Positions 50,187 to 61,172 of a stretch of 64,000 bases of DNA are shown here, one piece after another. Within the stretch, counting starts at the first letter, position 1, and the number at the start of each line of letters is the position of its first letter. Under the pieces are notes generated by a model. The model worked only from the letters and a program-made list of their open reading frames with translations. It was not told where the DNA came from and did not search any database. The translations under genes were made by a program, and so were the position numbers. Origin of the DNA: Falciphora oryzae (lineage: Eukaryota > Ascomycota > Sordariomycetes > Magnaporthales > Magnaporthaceae); assembly GCA_000733355.1 (NCBI GenBank), contig JNVV01000015.1, positions 207,645-271,644 of the forward strand, in the 5' to 3' direction.

Positions 50187-52343
50187 CCTTTTAAAAAGGT
50201 GCCGGCTAATATCCTTTTACCGGGGATTTCCCCTTTTTTTACAAGCACCCGTCCCTTTTGGAATAACGAGCGCCATAAGCTATAGGCTATATGCTACGGC
50301 CTCGGCGCACCCAGGCTGTTTTTAACCTTTTCAATTGCGGATTTGCATTAGGAAAGTTTCGCTAAAGTGATGCCACGTTACGACGAGTGGCTACGAGCCG
50401 ACGATTAGGGGAAGTACAAGATCGCCCGCGAGAATTTGAAAAACCACCTTATAATCGCCGCTTACCATTTCGTTAAGCGCATTAAGCTTTTTATCCAAAA
50501 GTATATGCAGCCCAAGTTTAAGTTTATTGCGTATTGGTACCGTTTCGAGTGGCAGGGGCGTGGCAGTCCTTACTTCTACGGTCTTTTTTGGCCTTTTTGT
50601 ACGCCTTCGTTTAACTTTTTACACGAGGAGTACAATTAGCAGAGGTTCGTTAAGCATTAGGGCATTTACATTAAGGCTTTTAACCCTGTGCCTAGCCGCC
50701 GGCTTTAGCTTTAAGAGGATAACCCTTTAAAATATTGTGTTGGCACGCCTGGCGGTTTCCTTTTAAACTTCGAGACCTTGGCACGCGTTGTCAACCGCGT
50801 TCAGCAGCACGTCTGCAGCCCTGCCTATTACCTCCGCAAAAAGAAGGACGCATAAGGCCGCTTGTTAGCCGAACTTAGCTATCGGTTTTATTTCCTTCGC
50901 CCTTTGCACTTTAGGGCCGTGTTAACGATATAGCTTAACCCCAAATACCTTATGTACGACGGCGAACGCAACGACCCTATTATAAATTAGTATATCCGCG
51001 GCGTTGTTTTGGGCTGGGGCGCTAATACGGATGCTAACGCTACGATATCTTTAAAATCGGTGCTTAATTACATTTCCAAATACTGCTTTAAAGCCGAGGT
51101 GCAAACGGTTCCTTATAAGGATATTATGACGTTTTTAATTCCCTGCGTTTTTTACTCGCGGCTTATAGTGTTTTTTGTCGCTAAAATGATGAATAAGCTT
51201 ATTTTAGAGCGAGATTGGCCGGTTATGGAGGTGTGCCATTACTAGTTTGAAATCCCTTTCGTTGAGTGCAGCTATAAGGTCGTTACTTTCGATTGCCGCC
51301 GTTCCGATAGCTTTAACCCGCAGATGCTAATTAGCGCCGAAAACCGTTTTAAAAAGGTTAAAAAGATTTACTTTAAGTATACCGAACGTGTTGCTATTTA
51401 GGCAGACTTTACCCTTTTTAAATTCCTCACCCGCATTAACCACGTCGGTAATAGCGCCTTTTAGCGTAAGTTTGGCCTACGCGCTAAACCTCGCCTGCTT
51501 AATTATTTCCTTCGCTATAATAAGGACCTGAACTATAAGCAGTTTGAGGATTTCGCTCGGGTAAAGCTAATGCTGCATTACTTTTACTTCGATTATAACG
51601 ACTTTAAAATAATCGACGGCGAGGTTTTCGACACCTTTAAAAAGGCTTACTAATGTTATTTGGCGCAGCACTAAAATTTTTATAAGGATGATTATTACGC
51701 CGAGCTAAATAAGGAGTTTAAGGAGGACGATTTTGTTGACGAGCCTAACCACACCTAAAAGGTTACCCGGAAGGATTGGAACGATTTTGCGGTAAAGGTT
51801 CCTCGCCGTGGCCCCGAAACGGAGGATATCGACCTTTTGGGTAATAGGAAGAGGGATATAGCCTACGATTGGCTCCTTTACGTAAGCCGGTACGCCGATT
51901 TGATCCCGGCCGCCGCCACCTATTGGAAGGAAAAGCGCAATCTTTTCCCCCTTATCCCTACCAACCAAGCTCGGTCTAGGTTTACCCTTTTTAATTATAA
52001 ATAGCGGCTTTTTTTTGACACCGTTGTCGCTTATTAGAACCGGGCCGTCGATGCTGGTCGCTATGGAGAGATTGTTGCACGCGCTAGGGAGACTTAGCTT
52101 TTATTACAAATTGATGGCCGCGGGGGCACCGGTAAAACCTTCGTCCTAACGTAAATCGGCTTAAAGGTTAGCCGTATAAATAATACCTACGGCATTAATA
52201 AAGAGGTTATTTTTAAAGCTGCTCCTACCAGCGTAGCAGCTAACGCGATCGGCGGCGCCACCTTGCACTCGCTTTTACGCTTGCTTGTTACTGCTAGCAA
52301 TATAAATATAGTTGAGCTTATTCCTAACGAGGCCATTAATATC

Positions 52344-52841
52344 TGTAACACCCCACACAGAACCATGGCCAGCAGCCGCAGGGGACGCCACCGGTGACCA
52401 CAAGGGAGGCCTCCGGGTGGTAGCCGGAGGGGCGCAAGCCCTGACGGATGTGCGGATTAGGAGAGTTTAACTTTGCGACACGCGCGCCGATCAGCCCCCG
52501 CAGATCAGCCCGGCCCGGAACCTTAAAAAGGAACGAAACACATCCGGTTCCGACGGACGCCGCGGAGGAGGCAGTGTGCCGATAACAACCGAAAGGCAGG
52601 CCCCGACGGACGCCACGGAGGAGGAGACGCGCCGACGACAGCCGAAGGACGCCCGGAGGGTTAGAGCATAAGGAGGGCCCGAGAGACCCCCTGTGAAGGA
52701 GGTTAGGAGGGCAAGCAATCGTTTTTCTATTTTTTATCATTATACACTTGTCGAGCTTCGCACTAATAAACCGCTGAACCTTTGAGATCCCCTTTCCTTA
52801 CAGGCGTGACCCTTTCCCTTAGGGGGCCATAGTTTGTTACA
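52344..52841 (+). repeat. 5' LTR of the chromovirus (498 bp)
   Basis: It matches the 3' LTR at 58648-59145 along its whole length without gaps. About 20 differences were counted by eye, all transitions. An imperfect 53-bp tandem duplication lies at 52550-52655. Confidence 0.95.
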
Positions 52842-52887
52842 ATTCGATTGCTTCTTTTGCTTAGACCTTTAGCATTTACTAGTTACC

Positions 52888-55800
52888 ATGTCGGACTTTG
52901 ACGATTTCGTTGACATTAACGACCCAGGCTAGGACGAGGATCCAGGAACGGGGATATCCACCCTTCCCCTTGGACGCGAGCAACCTACCCCCAATAACCT
53001 TCGTGGATACTTTAACTTTAGCATCCACAGCGTTGCATTTTACACTCGTTCGCAGCTCGCCTATTACGTAACGCGAGACTGTATCCCTACTAAGATCCTG
53101 CCACAGTTCCAAAAAGCACTTGTGGAACGGAAGGCAGTTCGCGAGGCTTTTGGCTTCCTAAACGATTTGGACGATCCAGATCGCCTTAACCACGAGCCTT
53201 AAGTTCCGGCTCGTTCCCAAAGTTTGACCCCAAAGCAGCACGGCCAGAAGGTTAACCGCCCGTTAGGAAGACCCGGCAACCAGTCGACACCCCGGGCACC
53301 ATCGCACTACACCCTGGTAAGGGACGACGACGAAAAAAACGACATCTTTCCTTCGTACGATAAAGATAAAGGCAGTCACAAAATTTTATGGAAGATGCCC
53401 GAGCTGAAGCTTCCAAGCTTAATACAGGATTTCGACCATTAGGAAAGCAAATTTAACCTTACGTTCAAAGCCAACTTTAACGGCTTTATTACGGCCAGAT
53501 TACGTATTGCAACCGTTGTTAAAACCTTCGATAGCGACCTTAACTCCGCTTATAACGGCTCGCGCAAAGCCAGTCCGGTATTGGGCCTACATTGGCGCAA
53601 ATTTATGCGATAGCTCCGTAATACCACATTGCGAAAAGATTCTTCACTCCTAAAAGCTACCAACGACTTACAGCAACTTATGCAAAAAAACAACGAGGAC
53701 CTTAGTGTTTTCGCAATACGGTACCGACGTATATGCGGCGAAGCAGGATAAACAGCAAATATCAACAGCTACGTTATCCGTTTAATCCTTGCTTTAAAAG
53801 TTTAAATCACCCGCGGAATGCATCACAAAGCGGAGACTTTGGAAAACCTCGTCGCCATAGCCCAAATCCTTTGGGATACCTTAGGTACGGGTGCTCGCGC
53901 CCCGTACAACGAAAAAGAAGGTTCCTATAAGTCCTCCCATAAAAAGGACTAAAAGGAATCGAACAAGGACGGGAAATACAAATTTCGAAGCAAATAAAAG
54001 GGGCGTGACTAACGCAACGGTAATAGCAAAGGTAACGGACGTTTGACGTTTTTAAACGCCGAACGCTAACGACGCCGGGACGAAGGCGTATGCCTTAAGT
54101 GCGGTAAACTTAACCATATAGCGAAAAATTGCAAAAACCCCTTTTCCGCTACCAAATTTTCAACTAAAAAGGGCGAATCCCCCCAGAAGGAAAAAGCCAA
54201 AATTAATTCCTTAAAGCGCCGGAAAAAGGAAGGTGGAGAAAAGCAAAGCGAAAAGCGCTAGAAAAACTAAAAGGGAACCCGGTCATCCCCGTACCAACGT
54301 TTCGTAACGACTAAATACGCACAGCCCCTGCGCTCGTCACTAAAGGGACCGTTAGCTTTTCTAACGGCGGCCCGAAAGTTGAGGTCGAGGTCGGTTTAGA
54401 TACGTTCGCCGAAGTTAATACCGTTTCTATCACCTTTTGCAAATCCCTAAGCTATAAGCTATGCAACCGTTTTAAATACGATTACCAATCCCTCACTTTC
54501 GCCGCCGCAAGCGATTAGGGCGTTAAAACCTATAGTATTTACCATTTACAATTAAGCTTTCGTAACTAGAATAGCACTCCGGTGGAAGTTATCCGGCTAT
54601 TCCTCGCTATCGAACGAAATTTGGCAAACGCCCCTATTTTTGTGGGTATGCTACTAATGCAAGAACTGGCTATAAACTTCCACCCGGCTAAAAGCACCTG
54701 GTGTTTTAACCAACGTCCTCGCATTTATTAGCTATCCGCATACTATTTTCAAAGGAGCTTTTAAACTAAAAATCGCGTATTTGTTTATTCCTTTCGCTTT
54801 AACCCTTTTATCGGCAGCACCGGGGAGGACGACCTTTTCGAAAACCGTTTAAACGAACCGCCAGATTTGAAAAACGTCCTTGCAAATTTACGGATAAGCT
54901 ATTTCGATGTATTTAACGTCCGCAAAGGGAAAATGCTTTTAAAGCATAGCTATAGCGACTATGCTATTAATTTGCTCCCGGGCAAGGAGCCCCCGTAAAA
55001 GCAGATTTACCACCTGTCTTTAGCTGAGTTAACGGCACTCCAGGAGTACCTTACCGATGCTTTCGCACAAGGCATCATCCGCGAGTTACAGTTACCAATA
55101 GGAGCTTTTATTATTTTCGTCCTAAAGAAAAACGGTACGTTACGATTATGCGTTGACTATCGAAGATTTAACGATATTATTATTAAAAATAAAGCACCGC
55201 TTCCGTTAATCGGGGAGATATTTAACCGTTTAAACGGTGCTAAGTGCTTATTTAAAATCGATTTCGTTAATACGTATTACCGATTTCGCATTAAAGAGGG
55301 GGACGAATGGAAAACCGCGTTCCGTACCAAATACGGGCATTACAAGTACTTCGTGCTACCGTTCGGATTTACTAACGCCCCGGCATCGTTCCAAACTTAT
55401 ATTAATAAGGCCTTACGGGGCTTAGTAGACGATTTCGTTATCGTTTACTTGGACGATATCCTTATTTACTCCGGTAGTAAAAAGGAGCACTAATACCACC
55501 TAAAGCTGGTTTTAAATCGATTTCGCAGCTTTAAACTTTATGCCAATCCCAAAAAGTACATCTTTTTCCAACAAAAACTTAAGTTCTTAAGTTTCATCGT
55601 TAATACCGAAAAGCTCAAAATGGATCCTGCGCGTGTTTAAGTCGTCCGCGAATGGATCGACCACCCACCTCGCACGTACAAAGATATCCAGGTTTTTGTG
55701 GGATTTTGCAACTTTTATCAACGGTTTATCCACGGCTTTTCCCGCATGGCGAAGCCTTTGTACGACCTATTGCAAAAAATAAAGAACGGACGCAAACTAG

Positions 55801-58479
55801 GCTAGATAGGCCATTATTAGCAGGAACCCTAACAGCAGGCATTCGAGGATTTAATTAACGCGTTTACGACCGCATTAGTGCTGCGGTATTACGACCCGAT
55901 TTTACTATTACGGGTCGAAACGGACGCTTCCGATTTTGCCATAGCAGGCATCTTATCGCAAAAGCACGACGGCTAGTAGCACCTTATAACCTACTGGTCT
56001 TAAAAGTTTAAAGGTGCCGAAACTCGGTATCTTATGTACGATAAAAAACTTTTCGCAATAGTAGGAAGTTTTCGCCATTAGCGATATTATTTCGAAGGGG
56101 CGCAAACTACGGAGGTGTTTTCGGATTATAAGAACCTTAAGGCTTTTATAAAGCAAAAGCGTTTAAACGGACGACAGGCACGCTAGCTATTGCAGTTAGC
56201 ACCTTACGACTTCGAAATTAAATACCGGTTAGGGTTTTTAAACCCAGCCGACGCTCCGTTTCGCCGGCCGGACTATATAGACGGTCGCGAGGAAAGATAG
56301 GAAACTTTTATTAAAAAACTTCTACCGACGCTATTTAATAAAATGGGTTGGGAATAAAACGTGTTTGTTTATAAGCAGTACGCAAAAAACACTACTAAGG
56401 GAACGTCGCTTAATAAACCTCCCCAACTAGTAAGCGCAAAAAGCGCACCTAACGAGCGATCCCCCAAAGATTTTATTTCTAACCGGCGAAACGAGCGGGA
56501 TAGCGTACGTTTAGCACAACTTACGTTAGCCAACGATCTAAACGCCTTTAAGGTTATCCATATCTTACAAGTGCAATCTGTTATTCGTTAGAAGGCACGT
56601 ATTGCTTTGGATTAGCTTGAAAGCAGCGTAACCACGGATTCCCTAGAGGAGATCCTAACGCCGCTAAGAAAATGGATTGGGGACGTACAAAAGCGGGATC
56701 CGGCGAGCATAAATTTGCTTAAAAGGCTAATAGTAGTTAAAAAGCCCCGCTTAGCAGTACCTGTCACACGGAAGAACCTGTGGACTCACCTAATCGGCCC
56801 CACAGAAGGTCCGGGAACCGGTATAGGTGCCCAACGGCCCCGAGGCCCAAAGGCCGAAGGCCGGAGGGGCAGTGTGAATCATGTACTCAATACTTCGCAC
56901 GGATCACAGGGTGGTTTATATAAACCCTGCCATCTCCTATGTCCTCCATGAAAGATTCCTTCTTCCTCAAGCATCTCTTGAGCCCATAGAAAGATTATCT
57001 GCAATATAGAGATCCTTCTCCAAGCCGTCTTTGACCCCTTGTTACAGTACCTAACGTAAAATACACCGCACCGCACCGAAATATTGCGATAACGACTCGG
57101 CAGCAAAAAATATCGTATTTCCACTTAGCTGACGGTAACGAGTTAATTTTCCGGGGAAATTAGGTTTATGTCCCTGCAAACGAGGCTTTAAGGACCGAAA
57201 TCCTAAAACAGTTTCACGATTTCCCGGGAGCCGGTTATTAGGGCGTGGCCAAAACTTTAAATCTCATCTAGCGCTTTTTTTGGTAGGATAGAATTAAGGG
57301 GGATATTACGGCATATGTGGCATCGTGCCCTTAGTGCTAAAGGAAAGCGATTTATCGTTACAAGCCTTGCGGCAAACTTAAACCCCTACCACCGCTAAAA
57401 GACGGGCAGCTTATAAAAGAGATCTTTTTGGATTGGGTGACCGGCTTACCTGAAAGCAGGACGGCGGGTGGTTAGGTTTTTAACGCGATTTTCGTCGTTA
57501 TGTGCCAATTAACCAAGTACGTGGTCCTTATCCCCATACGAGCTGACACAAGTGCAGGACAGTTCGCAAAGCTGTTTTTCGAGCGTATCGAATGCGTGTT
57601 CGGTACTCCTAAAAGCATCGTTAGCGATCGCGATAGCCGCATTACTAGTGGCTTTTGGGAAGAAGTGTGCAAGCACTAGATTATCAAAAGACGCATGTCG
57701 ACCGCCTACCATCTTTAAACGGACGGGCAGACGGAAGTCCTTAACCGCGTTATCGAAGATTACTTCCGCAGCTATTGCGCCGGAACTTCACTATAGGGCA
57801 TTCGCCGTTCTATTTCTTGTACGGATCAGATTGCGAGATGCGGATTGATATCGCGGATAATATCCCTAAAGGGAGGGTACCCGCAGCAAAAAACCGCATC
57901 GAACGATTTTATGCATTGCGTAAAAAGTTTAAAGAGACGTTGCTGTAGGCACAGGAACGGTCAGCTAAGTACTACAATAAAAACCATATCCCTATGCAGT
58001 TCGCAGTTGGAGATTTGGTTAAAATGTTTACGAAAAACCTGCGTTTAAAGAATAAGAAGTTAGCACCTAGATGGATCGGTCCTTTTCGGATTACCGAACG
58101 CATAGGCTAGCAGGCCTACCGTTTGGCATTTCCCGAGCATTACCGCCGTTTTTACGACGTTATTCCCGTGCAAAACCTCGAGCGGTATACTGCCAGAGAA
58201 TAAAAAAACGAGGTGCCGCTACTTATACCAAAGTACGAGGACGACCAAAAGGAATAAGAGGTCGAAGAAGTACGAGATAAGGGACGGATTTAAGGCAAGA
58301 AGTACTACTTGGTTAAGTGGAAGGATTGGCCGGCAGAGTACAACATTTGGGAGCCCGAAGAACACCTTCGCGGCGCACCCACGAGAGTACGAGCCTTTCA
58401 AAGGGCCCGGAACAAAAGGAACCGAGAGATCCGCGAGCTCCAGGACGTGGAGCCAAGCAATGAAGAAAGGGACACTTGA
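52888..58479 (+). pseudogene. Chromovirus gag-pol, RIP-damaged
   Basis: Gag starts at ATG 52888 (MSDFDDFVDIND) and ends with a CCHC zinc knuckle CLKCGKLNHIAKNC at 54091-54132. A decayed aspartic protease region lies near 54340-54560. Reverse transcriptase spans about 55000-55650 with LRLCVDYRRFN and an intact YLDD at 55446-55457. RNase H (ETDASDFAIAGILSQK) is near 55917. Integrase covers about 57170-58200 after the solo LTR interruption, and a chromodomain (YYLVKWKDWPAEYNIWEP) lies near 58290-58360. Many in-frame TAG/TAA codons replace Gln or Trp, so no functional polyprotein can be made. Confidence 0.92.
56762..57046. mobile_element. Solo LTR (285 bp) of a different retrotransposon, nested in pol
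   Basis: It starts TGTCACA, ends TGTTACA and is flanked by a perfect GTACC duplication (56757-56761 and 57047-57051). It separates the RNase H and integrase parts of pol. It shares no obvious sequence with the host element's LTRs. It contains a palindromic TATA-like GGTTTATATAAACC near 56922. It still has many CA and TG dinucleotides, unlike its surroundings. Confidence 0.9.
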
Positions 58480-58647
58480 AATCGCCAAGTTAGTCATTTT
58501 TTTAAGGGTTTTATTAGAAACCAGCGCTTACCCCAAGCGAGGGAGAAAGACGGTCAACGCCTTTGCGAGTCCACGAAGACTTGTCGTTGCATTAGGGAAA
58601 AGGAGAAAGTTAAAAGCCGAGGACAGCCTCTTTAGGAAGGGGATAGT

Positions 58648-59145
58648 TGTAACACCCCACACAGAACCATGGCCAGTAGCCGCAAGGGACGCCACCGGTA
58701 ACCACAAGGGAGGCCTCCGGGTGGTAGCCGGAGGGGCGCAAGCCCTAACGGATGTGCGGATCAGGAGAGTTTAACTTTGCGACACGCGCGCCGATTAGCC
58801 CCCGCAGATCAGCCCGGCCTGGAACCCTAAAAAGGAACGAAACATATCCGGCTCCGACGGACGCCGCGGAGGAGGCAGTGTGCCGATAACAACCGAAAGG
58901 CAGGCCCCGACGGACGCCACGGAGGAGGAGACGCGCCGACGACAGCCGAAGGACGCCCGGAGGGTCAGAGCATAAGGAGGGCCCGAGAGACCCCCTGTGA
59001 AGGAGGTCAGGAGGGCAAGCAATCGTTTTTCTGTTTCTCATCATTATACACTTGTCGAGCCTCGCACTGATAAACCGCTGAACCTCTGAGATCCCCTTTC
59101 CCTACAGGCGTGACCCTTTCCCTTAGGGGGCCACAGTCTGTTACA
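58648..59145 (+). repeat. 3' LTR of the chromovirus (498 bp)
   Basis: Same length and termini as the 5' LTR, followed by the ATATC duplication at 59146-59150. Confidence 0.95.
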
Positions 59146-59150
59146 ATATC

Positions 59151-60389
59151 CGCAACCGCTTTAAAGATATGGAATATCTTTTTATCGACGAAAAGTTTAT
59201 AATCGGCATTACTACTTTGAATTTTGTTGACCGCCGTATGCGTGAGATCTTTAAGGAGCCCAACCTTTTTTTTGGAGGCCGCAATATTATTTTGATCGGA
59301 GATTTTTGGCAGCTCCCTCCAGTTATGCAGCGTGCGTTTTATACCTTTAGCTTTCGCCTCCGGACCTTTAGGGAACATTTTGGCCGTACGGCTTACAAAG
59401 AGTTTAACCAAACCATCGAGCTTAGGACCTTTATGCGCTAAGCCGGTAAGGACGACGAGGTTATCCGCTTCCGCGAAGCATTTAAAAGCCTGCGGTTTAA
59501 CAACTTTACTGTTGAGCATTGGAAAACTCTTTCGGCACGCATCCAGACCGGCCTTTCCCAGCCCGAGGTTAGGAGCTTTAATACGGCCGTACGCATTTAT
59601 CCTACTAACGTTATGGTTAAAAAGTACAACTTTACCTATTTAAAGCTTTTAGATAAGCCCGTGGTGCCCGTTATTGCTACCAGTAGCGGCCCCGGCGCTG
59701 ACAGGGTTGATTCCAAAAACGCCGGCAATCTTTACATATTACTCCCGATTTGTATCGGTGGTAGAGTGATGTTTACGGAGAACTTCTGGACCCCGGCCGG
59801 CCTCGTTAACGGTGCTTGCGGAGAGGTTTGGGACGTCGCCTGGCCCCCTGGCACTGAGAACCTACGAGATCCTTAGACGCCTCCGTTTTTGATCCTGGTA
59901 AAAATGGATAAGTACGATGGCCCCCGCTGTTTCGAATTACCCGATATCCCGGTTGACGTTGTCTTTGTTTTCCGCTTTATACGGGACTTTATAAAGGGTA
60001 ACGCGGCCTGTACCCGGGTCCAGTTCCTTGTTACTATCGTTTACGCTATCATAGTCCACAAGTCCTAGGGCTAGACGTTGGAGAAGGCGGTTTTGGATAT
60101 TTCGCATCGCGATTTTATGGCCGGCTTTATTTACGTCGCTATTTCTAAAGTTAAAACGATTAAGGGCTTTATGTTTGATTGTTTTTTTTTTTTCGATGCT
60201 ATCCGGGTTAGGAAGGATATAGTTGGGCCTGTCCGTAACGTAGACTTTAAGCGCCGTGTCGATGCCGGAGAGGTTATAAACCTTCAGCCCTTTCCCCCTC
60301 CCCCTCGCCAGGAGCCGGCCGTTGAGGATTACGAGTTTGAGGGTAGCGAGATGGAGGCTTTTGGGTTGTTTACCGATATTTCCTTTTGA
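59151..60389 (+). pseudogene. Helitron Rep-helicase gene, 3' part (Pif1-like helicase)
   Basis: The helicase interrupted at 52343 resumes directly after the retrotransposon. Walker B (EYLFIDEK) is near 59171, then DFWQLPPVMQRAF, and later SHRDFMAGFIYVAISKVK near 60100, the conserved C-terminal helicase motif. The frame ends at TGA 60387-60389. In-frame stops at expected Gln (for example TAA after TFMR near 59440) show the same damage as the 5' part. Confidence 0.88.
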
Positions 60390-61172
60390 TCCAAGATTTG
60401 GGGGTAATAGTAGGATATTAGCGCTAAGCACGAGGGCGCCCCTGATCTTTGAATAGCCTTACGCCCTGGACCTGATTATTTCCGCTTTTTATTTGACCGT
60501 TGTTGTTTTTTTTTGCAATAAGTGGAGATTTTGTTTTTGGATTTGTTCCTTTTTATGTATCCAACAAGTATCGCTCCGCGCGGCGGTGCAGGTATCGCTT
60601 TTGCGGCCGGGCCGGCTGAGGGTGAGGAACGAGGCCTCGCCGTGCCGTCACGCTGCGCTGGCGCCTTCCGGGTTTTGGGTGGTTACGAGTACTACGAGAG
60701 ATAATAAACACCAAAAAAAACACGGTAACTCTATTTACTTTGCCTTTTTGAATAGCTTCACCGTTACCGTTGCGCTGTTTTGCCCCTGATGAGAATCTCT
60801 CTTTTTTTCCGTGCGGAAAAGTTAAAATCAGGGCAATTTGGCCCACGTGCCCCCGGAGGCACGGAGGGACGTGCACTGGCGCCAAGTTAGCGGAGCGGCA
60901 CTGATTTTATTACAAAGGTTGTCTTAGAAGCTCTTGTTGAAATACTTTGCGGGGCATTAATGTTACTGCTTTCGTTCGGCTTATCTGCGGAGCAACTCGC
61001 ACAAGACGCACGACCTTTTCTGTCCTCATCCTCTCCGATATTGAACACTGACGTCTCTGTGGTATACAGCACTTACAGGCGTCGTCATGGCTGGGGGCTC
61101 ACTACGAGGCCTTCCCCTGATGTCTCCTGTAGCACAAAGGAGGGAGGGAAAGATGTAGCAATAAGCACACAC
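60390..61172. other. Right flank of the transposon island
   Basis: No gene was recognised. It includes the right inverted-repeat arm (60566-60661) and a small hairpin at 60846-60863 followed 12 nt later by CTGG, which vaguely resembles a Helitron 3' end. The right part should be the 3' UTR of the ankyrin gene. Confidence 0.55.
60566..60661 (-). repeat. Right arm of the inverted-repeat pair
   Basis: The 27 nt at 60635-60661 and 15 nt at 60566-60580 are reverse complements of the left arm at 46369-46439. This arm is about 25 nt longer. A 15-nt core, GAGGGTGAGGAACGA, is in the same (direct) orientation in both arms. Confidence 0.75.

Larger units (their letters stand above)
49741..50252. other. 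Foreign insertion of about 0.5 kb within the Helitron gene
   Basis: Helitron coding reads up to VFRSK at 49740 and resumes as FWNNERHKL at 50256. The sequence between is AT-rich, non-coding, starts with T-rich DNA, and holds a perfect 12-bp palindrome and a 139-bp tandem duplication. Terminal repeats and target-site duplication could not be fixed, so its class is unknown. Confidence 0.65.
47082..52343 (+). pseudogene. Helitron Rep-helicase gene, 5' part (broken)
   Basis: ATG at 47082 opens a Pro/Gly-rich stretch made of six GDPP repeats, then a zinc-ribbon pair (CRSCG at 47220, CAAC at 47292). A Glu/Ala/Arg repeat follows near 48157. The stretch from about 48650 to 49230 matches the DUF6570-type region (YDQLPLLPKDFNIVILRPP). 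About 49385-49740 is the helicase-like domain (DSRFARYFRFRYIAFNT). After an insertion, about 50256-51700 is the Rep domain: YWYRFEWQGRGSPYFYG at 50532 is the HUH site with both His replaced by Tyr (TAC at 50571 and 50577), and NYISKYCFKAE at 51066 keeps both Tyr of the catalytic motif. Walker A (DGRGGTGKT) lies near 52113. Dozens of TAA/TAG occur, mainly at expected Gln. The gene stops abruptly at the retrotransposon. Confidence 0.88.
52344..59145 (+). mobile_element. Full-length Gypsy/chromovirus LTR retrotransposon inserted in the Helitron
   Basis: It is 6802 bp with 498-bp LTRs at both ends, each starting TGTAACA and ending TGTTACA (a perfect 7-bp terminal inverted repeat). The 5-bp target-site duplication ATATC is at 52339-52343 and 59146-59150. 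A purine-rich tract (AGGAAGGGGATAG) precedes the 3' LTR. Domain order is gag, protease, reverse transcriptase, RNase H, integrase, chromodomain, which defines a chromovirus. A solo LTR sits inside it at 56762-57046. Confidence 0.95.
47082..60389 (+). mobile_element. Helitron-type rolling-circle transposon, RIP-damaged and split by an LTR retrotransposon
   Basis: The span given is the coding extent; termini are not resolved. It holds one Rep-helicase gene in two pieces (47082-52343 and 59151-60389). The order of domains is the one known for fungal Helitrons: N-terminal zinc-ribbon, DUF6570-like region, Helitron helicase-like domain, HUH Rep, Pif1 helicase. It is non-functional: in-frame TAA/TAG codons are frequent and the Rep His residues are changed. 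A further insertion of about 0.5 kb interrupts it at 49741. Confidence 0.9.

Noticed and set aside
52842..52887. tRNA primer-binding site after the 5' LTR
   Set aside because: The sequence just after the LTR does not clearly complement a tRNA 3' end that I can recognise, so none is called.
59007..60431. Minus-strand frames of 170 and 164 codons over the helicase
   Set aside because: Antisense shadows of the Pif1 helicase remnant, which has clear motifs on the plus strand.
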